DNA of 64,000 nucleotides from Prochlorococcus marinus XMU1406 (GCF_017696055.1 NZ_JAAORG010000001.1:62001-126000), one strand, 5' to 3'; shown: positions 45,867-55,339, counted from the first letter of the stretch. The notes: generated by a model from the sequence alone, not told the origin. Program-made: numbers and translations.

Positions 45867-46791
45867 GATCTCCTTGATAGTCGGTTTTTGTTGCTAATTC
45901 ATTTAAGTCACGAGTACCACTAGTAATTTCTCCATTTATTTCCCAAGAAGGAAATCCACTTATTCCTTTCGTTTGGCATAGCTCATACTCATTATCTTTA
46001 CCATCTTTAGCACACTCAACTACTTTTAATTCTTTAACTGCTTCCTTACCAAATAATTGTTTCTGATCGTGGCAATGCGGGCACCAGTATGCACTATACA
46101 TAACAATATTGTTTTCACTTAAAAATTTTGCAAACTTTACCTTCTGGGGAGAGCTTGAAGTGGTAATTATTGGCGATACATTTTCAGTGGGGTTTGCAAC
46201 ATCAATAGCATTAGAGGGGTCAACGTTTGTTGACCAAATTAGGCCCCCCAGCAGGACACTAATGGCTACAATGAAACCTCTAAAAATCATAGGTTCTCTA
46301 CTTTCGAACTTTGCTCCAATCATAGAAATTATAAAGATAGAAAACGATAAAATTGCTGAAAGTATACAAAAAAAGCAATATGCTTGAATCTTGAAAAACA
46401 TTATATTTATCAATAAAAAGCTAAAGGTTGATGACGCACAAGAAATTAGAAATACTAACCACCATAAAAACTTATTTAGTTTTTCTTTTGGGGAAATTAA
46501 ATTAAGCGAGAGTATTATTGTGATAACTAATATTGATAAATATGTTATAAATCCAGCTAATGAGAGAGGTATATTAACTTGATTATTTTCAAATAAAGTA
46601 CCCCAAGGACTATTTAAAACTGTTTCACAACCATTTTGTATCCCTGGGCATGAAAGAGAAGTAAATAATCCCCAGTTTTTTAAAGTAATCGAACCTGTGT
46701 CAACTATGCCTATAGTGCTAAGAATTGCGATTATGATTTTTGGCCATTTCAAATCTTTTTTATTTCTTCTGTTTAAAGTCTTAAGGGCCAT
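45856..46791 (-). CDS. VKOR-thioredoxin fusion (disulfide-forming enzyme)
   Basis: The N-terminal half is a vitamin-K-epoxide-reductase domain with about four to five helices and redox Cys pairs: the first in CPGIQNGCETVLNSPWG and the second in CFFC. The C-terminal half is a thioredoxin-like domain with CPHC (YWCPHCHDQKQLF). In cyanobacteria such fusions oxidise lumenal or periplasmic proteins, replacing DsbB/DsbA. The 311-residue length fits. The gene ends against nadB. Confidence 0.95.
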   Translation of the reverse strand: MALKTLNRRNKKDLKWPKIIIAILSTIGIVDTGSITLKNWGLFTSLSCPGIQNGCETVLNSPWGTLFENNQVNIPLSLAGFITYLSILVITIILSLNLISPKEKLNKFLWWLVFLISCASSTFSFLLINIMFFKIQAYCFFCILSAILSFSIFIISMIGAKFESREPMIFRGFIVAISVLLGGLIWSTNVDPSNAIDVANPTENVSPIITTSSSPQKVKFAKFLSENNIVMYSAYWCPHCHDQKQLFGKEAVKELKVVECAKDGKDNEYELCQTKGISGFPSWEINGEITSGTRDLNELATKTDYQGDLNF

Positions 46792-46896
46792 ACAAAAAGA
46801 AAGTTTGTTATTTACATTATCTATCCTAATATTATCTTGGCATGAGAGTTATATACGAAATGCTGTTCAAATCTTTTAATTCTTATTTTTCAAGTT

Positions 46897-48261
46897 GTGA
46901 AACAAAATAGTCTCAATGTAAAAGAAAAAAAACTATCTAAGATCGCATTTAGTCATGTTGGTTGTGAGAAAAATCTTGTTGATACTGAACATATGCAAGG
47001 CTTATTAGATAAAGAGGGTTATGAAGTTGACAGCAATATAAATGATGCAAATGTTGTTGTTGTAAATACTTGCAGTTTTATTGAAACTGCTAGAGAAGAA
47101 TCTATTAGAAAAATTCTAGAATATACAAATCAAGGAAAGGAAGTAATAGTTGCAGGCTGTATGGCTCAGCATTTTAAAGATGAGCTTATAAAAGAAATCC
47201 CTGAAATAAAAGGTTTGGTTGGAACAGGAGATTATCAAAAGATAGCCAAGGTTTTAGACAGAGTAGAAAAAGGGGAAATCGTTAATGAAGTTTCAAAAAT
47301 ACCTGAATTTATTGCAGATGAGGAAATGCCTCGTTTTGTAGATAAAAATAAATTTGTTGCGTATCTTCGCATTGCTGAAGGCTGTAACTATAATTGCGCT
47401 TTTTGTATTATTCCTAAGTTGAGAGGTCCTCAAAGAAGTAGAACAATAGAATCTATAGTTTCAGAAGCCAAAAGTCTTGCAAAAAAGGGTATTCAAGAAA
47501 TCATATTAATTAGTCAAATAACAACTAATTATGGTCAAGATATTTATGGAAAACCATCATTAGCCAAACTTTTGAATGAGCTTTCTAAAGTTCCAATTCC
47601 TTGGATAAGGATACATTATGCTTATCCAACAGGTTTAACTGATGAAGTTATTAGAGCTTTCAAAGATTCAAAGAATATAGTACCTTACTTTGATTTGCCA
47701 CTTCAGCATAGTCATCCAGATGTGTTGAAGAGTATGAATAGACCTTGGCAAGCTTCTTTGAATAAATCAATTTTGGAGAAAATTAGAGAAGAAATTCCAT
47801 CTGCTGTATTAAGAACTAGTCTCATTGTTGGGTTCCCAGGAGAAAAAAAAGAACATTTTGAACATCTTCTCGAATTTTTGGATAGGCACAAATTTGATCA
47901 TGTGGGAGTGTTTATTTTTTCTCCTGAGGAAGGAACTGCAGCTTTTCATTTGCCAAATAAAGTATCTTCAGAGGTTGCAGAGGCAAGAAAAGATAACGTT
48001 ATTTCAGTGCAACAAAATATCTCTAAAGATAAAAATCAGACATATGTTGGTTCAAAAATGAAGATTTTGGTAGAAAAAATATCAGACAATAACGAATTAA
48101 TAGGTCGGTCCTACAATTTCGCTCCTGAAATTGACGGAACTGTAATTTTATCTGTTAAAGATAAAATTGATTTGAAAAAATATATTGGAAAATTTGTTGA
48201 AGCAAATATTTCGTTTGCGGATGAATATGATTTGTATGGAGAAACTATTAAAATTTTGTAG
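46897..48261 (+). CDS. rimO: Ribosomal protein S12 methylthiotransferase RimO
   Basis: RimO adds a methylthio group to Asp of ribosomal protein S12. The 454-residue protein has the N-terminal MTTase domain (Cys in [17 protein letters not shown] and AGCMAQ), the radical-SAM motif [11 protein letters not shown] and the C-terminal TRAM domain. Start is GTG at 46897. It needs two [4Fe-4S] clusters supplied by the Suf system upstream in this window. Confidence 0.96.
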   Translation: MKQNSLNVKEKKLSKIAFSHVGCEKNLVDTEHMQGLLDKEGYEVDSNINDANVVVVNTCSFIETAREESIRKILEYTNQGKEVIVAGCMAQHFKDELIKEIPEIKGLVGTGDYQKIAKVLDRVEKGEIVNEVSKIPEFIADEEMPRFVDKNKFVAYLRIAEGCNYNCAFCIIPKLRGPQRSRTIESIVSEAKSLAKKGIQEIILISQITTNYGQDIYGKPSLAKLLNELSKVPIPWIRIHYAYPTGLTDEVIRAFKDSKNIVPYFDLPLQHSHPDVLKSMNRPWQASLNKSILEKIREEIPSAVLRTSLIVGFPGEKKEHFEHLLEFLDRHKFDHVGVFIFSPEEGTAAFHLPNKVSSEVAEARKDNVISVQQNISKDKNQTYVGSKMKILVEKISDNNELIGRSYNFAPEIDGTVILSVKDKIDLKKYIGKFVEANISFADEYDLYGETIKIL

Positions 48262-48266
48262 TTTTT

Positions 48267-48359
48267 TTAAATTAATTTAACTGCTCTTAAGAGCTTATCT
48301 AATGCGAAAGCGGCTCCAAAACCAAAACCGATAAATGCAAAATAGAAAATGATGTTCAT
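48267..48359 (-). CDS. petL: Cytochrome b6f subunit PetL (likely)
   Basis: This 30-residue one-helix protein (ATG 48359 to TAA 48267) has the layout of PetL: a short N-terminus, a membrane helix rich in Phe, Gly and Ala, and the closing LLRAVKLI, which matches the xxLSKIRLI-type ending of plastid PetL. PetL stabilises the cytochrome b6f dimer. The gene is too short to be found by length alone, so the call rests on the C-terminal motif and composition. It converges with rimO, 5 bp apart. Confidence 0.65.
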   Translation of the reverse strand: MNIIFYFAFIGFGFGAAFALDKLLRAVKLI

Positions 48360-48423
48360 TAATTTTTTTATTTTTATTTAATTTAACATCAGATGAAAAG
48401 ATTAAATTTTTTCGTTTAATTTC

Positions 48424-48810
48424 TTAATCTTGGATATAGGGTAATTTTTTGTATAAGCATTCTTCTGCTTTTTGTAGTTCCCGGCCTAAATATAGAGCAT
48501 GGTCGAATCTGGTTATTAAGTCATTTCTTTCTTCAGTAATCAAAATTCCAAGTTGTTTCGCACTAATACCTTTAAAAACTTCATTACTAACTCTTTTATT
48601 TTGAGAGTCGCATTTGATTTGTTCATTTGTTTCTGGGTCAAGCGCATAGCCTTCCTCATCGATGTTATTTAAAAAGTGCTCTAGAATTATTTTATTTTCT
48701 TCTAAATTTACTTTTATAATAAAATAACCATTTGGATCTAATGCTATATATCGGTTGGATAGATTATTATCAATCTTTATTTTTTCATCTAAACTTTTAC
48801 TAGAATCCAT
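48424..48810 (-). CDS. DUF4346-like cyanobacterial protein
   Basis: The 128-residue protein contains the pattern RYIALDPNGYFIIKVNLEENKIILEHF and a later ALDPETNEQIK and GISAKQLGILI, which resemble DUF4346, a domain seen beside dihydropteroate-synthase-like proteins. The C-terminal helix carries DHALYLGRELQKAEECL. No catalytic function is known. The domain name is tentative. Confidence 0.6.
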   Translation of the reverse strand: MDSSKSLDEKIKIDNNLSNRYIALDPNGYFIIKVNLEENKIILEHFLNNIDEEGYALDPETNEQIKCDSQNKRVSNEVFKGISAKQLGILITEERNDLITRFDHALYLGRELQKAEECLYKKLPYIQD

Positions 48811-48870
48811 CCTTAGAAGTTAATAAAAACTATATTACTAATATAATCTTTCGTAAGGCCAAATAATTTT

Positions 48871-50025
48871 TTATTTAAAGGGTATAGAATTATTCTCAAA
48901 TTCAATTTCCGTCTCGGTTTGTTTATTAACTTCATTTAGCCAAGGATAAATTATATTTTCCATATTTTTGTCAAACCACTTATGCAAGCTAATGGTGCTT
49001 TTTGCAAAAAACCCCCTCCGCCTTTTATGTTTACCACCTGCTCCAGGATCAAAAAAATGGATACTATTTTTTATTGCCCATTCAATTGGCTGGTAGTAAC
49101 ATAATTCAAAATGTAGATAAGATATGTCTTCTTGACTGCCCCAATATCTACCCCATAAGTTGTTTTTATTTTTAACGCACATTGACATAGCAAAAATATC
49201 ACTTGAATCATTTTTTGATGCGCTAAAAAGTAAAAGATTTTTTTTATTATCAACAATTTTTTCGAAAAATGTAGATGTTAGATATTTACTTCCCCAAACT
49301 CCCCACCTCGAGCAATGCTGTTCATAAAAATTATGCATTTTTTTGAGGATTTCTTGGTTGATATCATCTTTATTAAAAATTTCTATTTTAATATCTTGTT
49401 TAGTAATTGATTTCCTCTCTTTTTTGATATTTTTTCTCTGATTAGAGTTAAATCTAGAAAGAAAATCATCAAACGTTTTTTCTCCGTTACTCCTCCATTC
49501 ACTGCTGGAATTTATCCATTTATAGTATCCCAAAGATTTAAGATGGTTGCCCCAGCTTTCATCAATATATAAAAAATTGCAACTTAAAATTTTGTTTGTA
49601 ATCGCAAAGCTTTCGATATTGTTTATGAGTAAATTTGTAATTTCTTTCTTATCCTTATTTTTTTTATAAAGAAATTGATATCCATTTACAGGACTATAAG
49701 GACTCATTCCAATTAATTTAGGGTAATAATTTAAATTCAGCTCTCGAGCCAATCGTGCAAATGATTGATCAAAAATGAATTCTCCATAGCTATGATTTTT
49801 TAAAAAAAGTGGAGCAATTCCTAATATTTCTTCATTTTTATAAGCAACAAAATATAGAGGTTGCCAACCAGTTTCTCTTGAAACACTTTTTGATATTTCA
49901 AGGTTTTTAAGCCAAGTCCATTCATAAAATGGATTATTAATTTCATTTGCTAATTCATTCCATATCTCCTTTGAGATTTCCTTAATTGACAATTTGACTT
50001 CAACTTTATGTATTTTTTGGTTCAT
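48871..50025 (-). CDS. FemAB-like/COG3146 N-acyltransferase
   Basis: The 384-residue protein matches the COG3146 family (predicted N-acyltransferase, GNAT fold). Visible features are NPFYEWTWLKNLE near residue 30, the conserved FDQSFARLARELNLNYYPKLIG and SPVNGYQFL, and the late FDPGAGGKHKRRRGFFAK block typical of the family. The role is unknown, possibly lipid or wall-precursor acylation. It is 17 bp downstream of the RibD-like gene. Confidence 0.83.
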   Translation of the reverse strand: MNQKIHKVEVKLSIKEISKEIWNELANEINNPFYEWTWLKNLEISKSVSRETGWQPLYFVAYKNEEILGIAPLFLKNHSYGEFIFDQSFARLARELNLNYYPKLIGMSPYSPVNGYQFLYKKNKDKKEITNLLINNIESFAITNKILSCNFLYIDESWGNHLKSLGYYKWINSSSEWRSNGEKTFDDFLSRFNSNQRKNIKKERKSITKQDIKIEIFNKDDINQEILKKMHNFYEQHCSRWGVWGSKYLTSTFFEKIVDNKKNLLLFSASKNDSSDIFAMSMCVKNKNNLWGRYWGSQEDISYLHFELCYYQPIEWAIKNSIHFFDPGAGGKHKRRRGFFAKSTISLHKWFDKNMENIIYPWLNEVNKQTETEIEFENNSIPFK

Positions 50026-50042
50026 TTATTATTCAATCTATT

Positions 50043-50693
50043 TCAAATTTTTTTGTAATGAACATGGATTTCATTATTCATTAAATTTTGAATTGATTTT
50101 ATTTCCCATACTCTTTTGAGATTAAAAATCTCATTTGTTTGTTCTGGAGGGATCCATGTATATCTACCTCCAATAATTCGTGGAATTATTGTAATTTTTA
50201 TATCTGTTATTAGATCCTCTTTTATAAATGAATTTATAAGTTTTGCACCTCCTAAAAGAGCTAGATTATTTATCCCTTGTTTTTTTAGTGAAATTAAAGT
50301 TTTCCCCCATGAATCTTCGAAAAAGAGTTGTTTCTCGAAGTCATTATTCGATGAATTATCAACTTTACTTGAGCTTATTAGCCATCTTCTAATTGGTTGA
50401 CGAAAGTATTTCCAATTACTGTTAAAGTTTTTGCTATTTGAAGCAACTATAGAAATTGGTTGGCTTTTTGATATATTTACTTCGTCATCTTCATTGAGAT
50501 TTTTAATTAAGTAAGTTGATTGATGGGCTATTAAAGTACCTAAACCAAAAATGGTGGCATCAACCATTGATAAGTTTTGATTTAATATTTTTTTATCTTC
50601 TTCACTTCCAAGATGCGATTCTCCACCTCCAGGAAATGCAATTCTCCCATCAAGACTAGATGCTATAACAATTATTACTCTTGGGAGACTCAA
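50043..50693 (-). CDS. RibD-type reductase domain protein, no deaminase
   Basis: This 216-residue protein is the RibD C-terminal reductase alone (DHFR-like fold), which binds NADPH. Landmarks are VIIVIASSLDGRIA (residue 7 onward), the nucleotide-binding LALLGGAKLINSF and the conserved Asp in DATIFGLGTL. The N-terminal deaminase domain of bifunctional RibD is absent. Start is TTG at 50693, overlapping the upstream PTPS stop as TTGA. It may reduce a riboflavin intermediate or a pterin. Confidence 0.85.
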   Translation of the reverse strand: MSLPRVIIVIASSLDGRIAFPGGGESHLGSEEDKKILNQNLSMVDATIFGLGTLIAHQSTYLIKNLNEDDEVNISKSQPISIVASNSKNFNSNWKYFRQPIRRWLISSSKVDNSSNNDFEKQLFFEDSWGKTLISLKKQGINNLALLGGAKLINSFIKEDLITDIKITIIPRIIGGRYTWIPPEQTNEIFNLKRVWEIKSIQNLMNNEIHVHYKKI

Positions 50694-51616
50694 GTTTGTG
50701 TGACTAAACTATTTTCAAATTCCAACTTCAATGAATTGGTTAACTTCTGATCAACATAAATTTCTGCAGCATTATTTGGACTCTCTTGGAGTCTTATTTT
50801 GTGTAATGTTGCACCAAGGTTATCTATTGGTTTTTGAAGAATATCAGAAATATATAAAGCTATATTTTCAGCAGTTGGAACACAATTATGGAAAAATTCG
50901 ATGTCTTTATTTAGAAAAGTATGATCTAGTTGTTCAACAACCAAATCATTAATTATCTCTTGGAGGGCAGATAAGTCGCAAACCATTCCTGTTCTTTTAT
51001 CAATGTCTCCTTTTACAGTTATTTCGACAAGATAGTTATGACCATGTCCATTAACTCTGGCACATTTCCCATAGATTTTTTTATTTTCATCAAAGGATAT
51101 TTCTTCTTTTGCAAGTCTATGAGCGGCTGCAAAATGAGTTTGTACTGTTAAAAATGCTTCCATGTTTTTTCCAAAATAATCTGCCCATAAATTTGGGTTT
51201 TCATAAAGTCTTAGACTTGTAAGAGGTAAATCATCTTTTAGACGACTCCAAATGACCTTTACTAATGCTTCAGTTGTGGGAAGTATACCCTCTTGATTAT
51301 TAACATTAAATTCAGGCCAGACATCATTTAAAAAACGAAAATCTAATTGTCCAGTAACCTTATCTTTAATAGAATGCTTTACATCAGAGAGATTAAGTAC
51401 CATTCCATCAGAGTCGAGTTCTCCACCCATTGAAACAATAAGTTCATAATTATGACCATGACCTGGTGCAATACTGCACTTTCCAAAAAGAGATAAATTT
51501 TCTTCTGGGCTTTTTTCAGGGAGCCAATAACGGTGACTAGAACTAAAGCAGGCACGTCGAGTTATGACGCATTCACGTCCTTTCCCATGTAATGGTTTGG
51601 ATTGTGTAGAAGTCAT
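50690..51616 (-). CDS. Tandem 6-pyruvoyltetrahydropterin synthase (PTPS/QueD) protein
   Basis: The 308-residue protein has two PTPS domains. Domain one (about 15-155) has the metal ligands SHRY and PGHGHNYEL and the Cys in FGKCSIAP, but reads LDFRFLN where active enzymes have LDHxxLN, so the catalytic His is Phe. Domain two (about 160-300) has AHRL, NGHGHNYLV, YGKC and LDHTFLN intact, followed by PTAENIA. Only domain two looks active. Products include tetrahydropterins and the queuosine precursor. It is coupled to the RibD-like gene. Confidence 0.88.
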   Translation of the reverse strand: MTSTQSKPLHGKGRECVITRRACFSSSHRYWLPEKSPEENLSLFGKCSIAPGHGHNYELIVSMGGELDSDGMVLNLSDVKHSIKDKVTGQLDFRFLNDVWPEFNVNNQEGILPTTEALVKVIWSRLKDDLPLTSLRLYENPNLWADYFGKNMEAFLTVQTHFAAAHRLAKEEISFDENKKIYGKCARVNGHGHNYLVEITVKGDIDKRTGMVCDLSALQEIINDLVVEQLDHTFLNKDIEFFHNCVPTAENIALYISDILQKPIDNLGATLHKIRLQESPNNAAEIYVDQKLTNSLKLEFENSLVTQT

Positions 51617-51666
51617 ACCTGTCTGCGATAATACTATATTAAGGTTTTAAATACACTTTTGTCTTT

Positions 51667-52224
51667 ATGGAACAATCCATTATCAAAAAAACAGTTCATA
51701 CTTTAAAGGGCAGAAGCATTTTTTTAATAGGAATGATGGGTTCTGGTAAGTCACAAACTGGTTTAAAGTTGGCTGAATTATTGAAGTATAAATATATTGA
51801 TTTAGATTCATTAATAGAGAAGTTGGCAAAAAAATCTATCAATCAAATTTTTAATGATGAAGGAGAATATAATTTCCGTGAATTAGAAGCAAACTGCCTT
51901 AAAGAAACTATCAAAATTCCTTCATTAGTAATCTCAACTGGGGGAGGAATAGTTACTAAATTGGAAAACTGGGGAATCTTAAGACAGGGAATAATTGCTT
52001 GGATAGATCTCGACAAAGATATAGCAATTGAAAGATTGAAAAATGAAATTGAAAATAGGCCACTTCTTCAGGGAAAGAATCTAAATGATTTATATATGAG
52101 CATTTTTCAATCTAGAGAAAATTTGTATTCTCAAGCAGATTTAAGAATTCAAGTAAAAAGGGAAAATATTGAAGAAGTAGCTATGAAAATAATTAATGCA
52201 ATTCATAAAGAAATAATTAGTTAA
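51667..52224 (+). CDS. aroK: Shikimate kinase
   Basis: AroK phosphorylates shikimate on the chorismate route. The 185-residue protein has the P-loop GMMGSGKSQT (about residue 22), the DLDSLIE motif with the Asp contacting shikimate, STGGGIVT (about 97) and the lid region ENRPLLQG. The length is normal. It ends 4 bp inside the convergent CRR7-like gene. Confidence 0.94.
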   Translation: MEQSIIKKTVHTLKGRSIFLIGMMGSGKSQTGLKLAELLKYKYIDLDSLIEKLAKKSINQIFNDEGEYNFRELEANCLKETIKIPSLVISTGGGIVTKLENWGILRQGIIAWIDLDKDIAIERLKNEIENRPLLQGKNLNDLYMSIFQSRENLYSQADLRIQVKRENIEEVAMKIINAIHKEIIS

Positions 52225-52478
52225 TCTGGTTCAATTCTTACTGCAAACCATTTAATAACGTATCCTAATTTTATTTCTAATTCATAAGTGCTTTCCAATA
52301 ATTCTTCAAAAAATTCCTGATCAGGATCTTCTATATTTTGATATATTGTTTGTGTTTCTGTCTTACTAAGCCAATTCTTCAACCATAAAATTGCTTCTTG
52401 CTTTGATACAATTTTTTCTTTTGAATCTGGCTCTAATAATACATAATGATCTGATGCTCTTATTAGTGGATTTGACAT
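52221..52478 (-). CDS. CRR7-like protein (NDH-1 assembly)
   Basis: The 85-residue protein begins MSNPLIRASDHYVLLEPDS, which matches the pattern of chlororespiratory reduction 7 (CRR7) proteins, followed by a charged helix and a C-terminal LGYVIKWFAVRIEP. In plants CRR7 helps assemble the chloroplast NDH complex; in cyanobacteria the role is assumed similar. Its start lies 1 bp from the divergent next gene. The family call is tentative. Confidence 0.6.
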   Translation of the reverse strand: MSNPLIRASDHYVLLEPDSKEKIVSKQEAILWLKNWLSKTETQTIYQNIEDPDQEFFEELLESTYELEIKLGYVIKWFAVRIEPD

Positions 52479-52479
52479 A

Positions 52480-53187
52480 ATGAAGATTCTTATTGGATTA
52501 ATTCTTTGCTTGATTTTTCAAGGAATTTTTTTAGAAAGTTCTTTTGCTCTAATAGATTCTAACGTACGAGACTTTTTGGAAAATCGTGAAAATCAATGGC
52601 CGGAATTATATTTGCCAAATTTTAAATTATCTGATACCTCTAAAGATTTAGTTTATCCTAAATGGTTCGAGGGGAATTGGCTTGTTACTTCTCAAGATAT
52701 AGTTAATGATTCAGAAGAACCAGTTATTTATAAAGTAAATTTCTTTAAGAATAATTCAGATTTAATTGTTGGTAATCGTGCAAAAAATTCTGAATCTATT
52801 GGAAAAGCAATATTTGGTGATACCTTAATCAAGGTTGTAAATGATCCTCAATCTATTAATAATCAAATTACTTATTTAAAAGATGATTTTTACATCGATT
52901 CAAGAATTACAGGGAGAAATCAGATCCAAGATGATGATATTTTTTTCGCAGATGAGCTAGTTATACAAACAGCGCATAAGCCAGGCGCTTCAAGGATTAA
53001 TCAGGTAGAGACCATTAGTAAATTTCAAAAATGTTCCGAAGAAATATTGGAAGTTGATAATTCAATCAAACCATCAATTTGTGGAGTGCAATATGTTGCT
53101 TCTTATGGTTCAAAAGTTGGTGATCCTTCTATTCATGCTATAAAAACAAATAAATATAAATTGACGTTTGAATTTATTGAAAGTTAG
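52480..53187 (+). CDS. DUF6816-type exported protein
   Basis: The 235-residue precursor has a signal peptide of about 24 residues and a mature domain opening with RENQWPELYLPNFKLSD and PKWFEGNWLVTSQDI, a pattern that matches DUF6816, a cyanobacterial lumen or periplasm family. The rest is beta-rich, suggesting a lipocalin-like barrel. No enzyme residues stand out. The end overlaps the convergent GST gene by 14 bp. Confidence 0.65.
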   Translation: MKILIGLILCLIFQGIFLESSFALIDSNVRDFLENRENQWPELYLPNFKLSDTSKDLVYPKWFEGNWLVTSQDIVNDSEEPVIYKVNFFKNNSDLIVGNRAKNSESIGKAIFGDTLIKVVNDPQSINNQITYLKDDFYIDSRITGRNQIQDDDIFFADELVIQTAHKPGASRINQVETISKFQKCSEEILEVDNSIKPSICGVQYVASYGSKVGDPSIHAIKTNKYKLTFEFIES

Positions 53188-53899
53188 CACTAAAAAGATA
53201 TTCTTCTAAGTTGTTCCTCCAAATAAAAAGATTTTCTAAATATGGGTTATTTATGTATTCTTGGCTCCCCTCTCCTGAAAGAATTGGTCCTGCAGACTTT
53301 GGAAATTTAAGAAGTGATAATTGAGCAGCAATTGAAATATCTGCAATTGATAAACTATCTCCAACTAAATATTTTTTGTTGATCAAGGATTTTGATAAAG
53401 CTTCCAGTAATTTTTGGAGTTCTAAATTATCTTTAGAAGACAAAACTACATTAGAAATTTTACTAAGATTTTCAAAAGGTAATCTATCTACAATACTTTT
53501 AACTGAAGAAGGTATTTCATCTGGAAGTAATGCAGTTCTTAGCTGTGGATTTTCTATTGCAGATTTTATTAATACTTTTCTACAAGTTGTAGCCATTGTA
53601 GTATCTGCCCAATCTTCAATTAGTTTGCATTGTGCAAATAATATTGGGTCCTCAGGAAAGAGTGGATTGTTATCATTTTTTTTATCTATATATTCGCAAA
53701 TAGTTGAAGAGTCATTAATAACTTGATCATTACTATCAACTATTACAGGTACTTGCTTTTGACCTGATAATTTAAAGATTTCAAATTGGCCTATTCCAGG
53801 TGTTACTTCTTCAACTCGATATTGTAGTTTTTTTGCATGAAGAGCCATTCTTGTTTTTAAACAAAAAGCACTATGCCTAAATTGATATAATGTAATCAT
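53174..53899 (-). CDS. Glutathione S-transferase family protein
   Basis: The 241-residue protein has a thioredoxin-like N-terminal domain (ITLYQFRHSAFCLKTRMAL, with the Cys-x-x-motif position carrying SAFC) and an all-helical C-terminal domain with SLSIADISIAAQLSLL. The VPVIVDSNDQVINDSSTICEYID block is the glutathione-binding strand-turn-helix. Substrate is unknown. The gene faces the DUF751 gene divergently. Confidence 0.85.
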   Translation of the reverse strand: MITLYQFRHSAFCLKTRMALHAKKLQYRVEEVTPGIGQFEIFKLSGQKQVPVIVDSNDQVINDSSTICEYIDKKNDNNPLFPEDPILFAQCKLIEDWADTTMATTCRKVLIKSAIENPQLRTALLPDEIPSSVKSIVDRLPFENLSKISNVVLSSKDNLELQKLLEALSKSLINKKYLVGDSLSIADISIAAQLSLLKFPKSAGPILSGEGSQEYINNPYLENLFIWRNNLEEYLFSANFQ

Positions 53900-53953
53900 G
53901 CTGTTTAATGTTTGTTAAAACCTAGCTAAAAAAGTAATCTATTTGTGGAGCTT

Positions 53954-54163
53954 ATGGGCGAATTTTTCTCTAATGTTGCAAGATATCCAAAGTATTTGAT
54001 ATCCATCATTGTTGGGGGACTTGTTGCTTTGCTTGAACCTTTATTCAAAAATAGATCAAATCCACTCACAATAGTAGGTTTGATATCTTCTGTCTTAAGT
54101 GCTTTCATAACTGTTTATTTTGTCTTGCAAGCGATGACAAACCCAATAAATTTACAACCATAA
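53954..54163 (+). CDS. DUF751 family small membrane protein
   Basis: The 69-residue protein begins MGEFFSNVARYPKYLI, the hallmark of DUF751 (Ycf33-like) proteins, and has two hydrophobic helices. A GTG at 53945 would add three residues; ATG at 53954 gives the family N-terminus, with GGAG just ahead. Its stop codon shares a base with the rbfA start (TAATG), so the two are coupled. Role unknown. Confidence 0.8.
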   Translation: MGEFFSNVARYPKYLISIIVGGLVALLEPLFKNRSNPLTIVGLISSVLSAFITVYFVLQAMTNPINLQP

Positions 54164-54555
54164 TGCCAAATAATTACCGTCTTGCAAAAGTTTCTTCTCT
54201 TTTGAAGAAAGAAATAACCCTTATTTTGCAGAATGATTTGGAAAATGATCTTATTAGAGATCATTTCGTCAATATTTCAAAGATTGATTTATCAGGTGAT
54301 TTGCAACACTGTAAAATTTACATAACTTCAACTGCTCAAGAGAAAGTGAGGAAAGAGATTGTAGCAAACTTGAATACTTCTAAAAGCTCTATTAGGCATA
54401 GTTTAGGAAAAAGAATAGAGATGAGAAGAGTTCCAGAGATAATTTTTAAAGACGATGTTGTTCTTGATAAAGGATTATCAGTCTTGAAACTTCTCGATGA
54501 ATTAAAAAATAAAAATCAAAATAATAATTTTGAGGAAAAGGATGCCAATAGTTGA
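54163..54555 (+). CDS. rbfA: Ribosome-binding factor A
   Basis: RbfA is a small KH-fold protein that helps 16S rRNA 5'-end maturation in the 30S subunit. The 130-residue protein starts PNNYRLAKVSSLLKKEITLIL and has the family block LRHSLGKRIEMRRVPEIIF near residue 75-93 (here IRHSLGKRIEMRRVPEI). The start overlaps the DUF751 stop and the end overlaps the hemD start region. Confidence 0.94.
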   Translation: MPNNYRLAKVSSLLKKEITLILQNDLENDLIRDHFVNISKIDLSGDLQHCKIYITSTAQEKVRKEIVANLNTSKSSIRHSLGKRIEMRRVPEIIFKDDVVLDKGLSVLKLLDELKNKNQNNNFEEKDANS

Positions 54556-55339
54556 TCTACCCCTTGATCAAAGAAATATAATTATTACTCGATCAAAAGA
54601 AGGGATATTGGATATAAAAAAGATATTCATAAGCAAGGGTGCTAATGTATTTGATTTGCCTGCAATAAGTATTGGTGATCCTGATGATTTGAATCCTCTT
54701 GACGAAGCATTAAATCAAATTAATGATTTTCATTGGATTATCTTTTCAAGTAGTAATGGGATCAAATTTGTAGATAAAAGACTTAGATACTTTAATAGTT
54801 CATTAAAAGAATGTTCTAAAAAAACAAAAATCGCCGTAGTCGGAGAAAAAACCTCAAAAACTCTTGTTGATTTTGGGATTAAGGCTGATTTCATACCTCC
54901 AGAATTCGTTGCTGAAAGTTTAATTGATAATTTTCCTATATCTGGTTATGGACTTCGAGTCTTTGTACCAAGAGTTCAAACAGGTGGTAGGGATCTAATT
55001 GCAGATCAATTTAGAAAGGCTGGTGCTCGTGTATTTGAGGTTGCTGCATATGAAACTAGATGTCCTGACTCAATTCCGGAAGAAACAATTGATATTATTT
55101 CTAATCGAAAAGTAGATGCAATTATTTTCTCAAGCGGTAAAACCGTAGTAAATGCTGCTTTTTTACTAGAAAAAAAACTTGGTAAACAATGGTTAGAATA
55201 TTTTGATCAGATTAAGTTGTTATCTATTGGACCTCAGACAACAAAAATATGTAATAAGATTTTTGGCAGAGTTGATAGTCAGGCACAAAAATATACCTTT
55301 GAAGGACTGCTAGATTTGGCAATTAATATTTTTAGTTAG
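54542..55339 (+). CDS. hemD: Uroporphyrinogen-III synthase
   Basis: HemD closes and inverts ring D to make uroporphyrinogen III on the way to haem and chlorophyll. The two-lobed 265-residue protein is diverse in sequence, but ARVFEVAAYET and the late DAIIFSSGKTVVNA plus LLSIGPQTTKIC are recognisable. ATG at 54542 lies after GAGGAAAAGG within the end of rbfA and is preferred to TTG at 54530. It overlaps a convergent gene by 8 bp. Confidence 0.9.
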   Translation: MPIVDLPLDQRNIIITRSKEGILDIKKIFISKGANVFDLPAISIGDPDDLNPLDEALNQINDFHWIIFSSSNGIKFVDKRLRYFNSSLKECSKKTKIAVVGEKTSKTLVDFGIKADFIPPEFVAESLIDNFPISGYGLRVFVPRVQTGGRDLIADQFRKAGARVFEVAAYETRCPDSIPEETIDIISNRKVDAIIFSSGKTVVNAAFLLEKKLGKQWLEYFDQIKLLSIGPQTTKICNKIFGRVDSQAQKYTFEGLLDLAINIFS

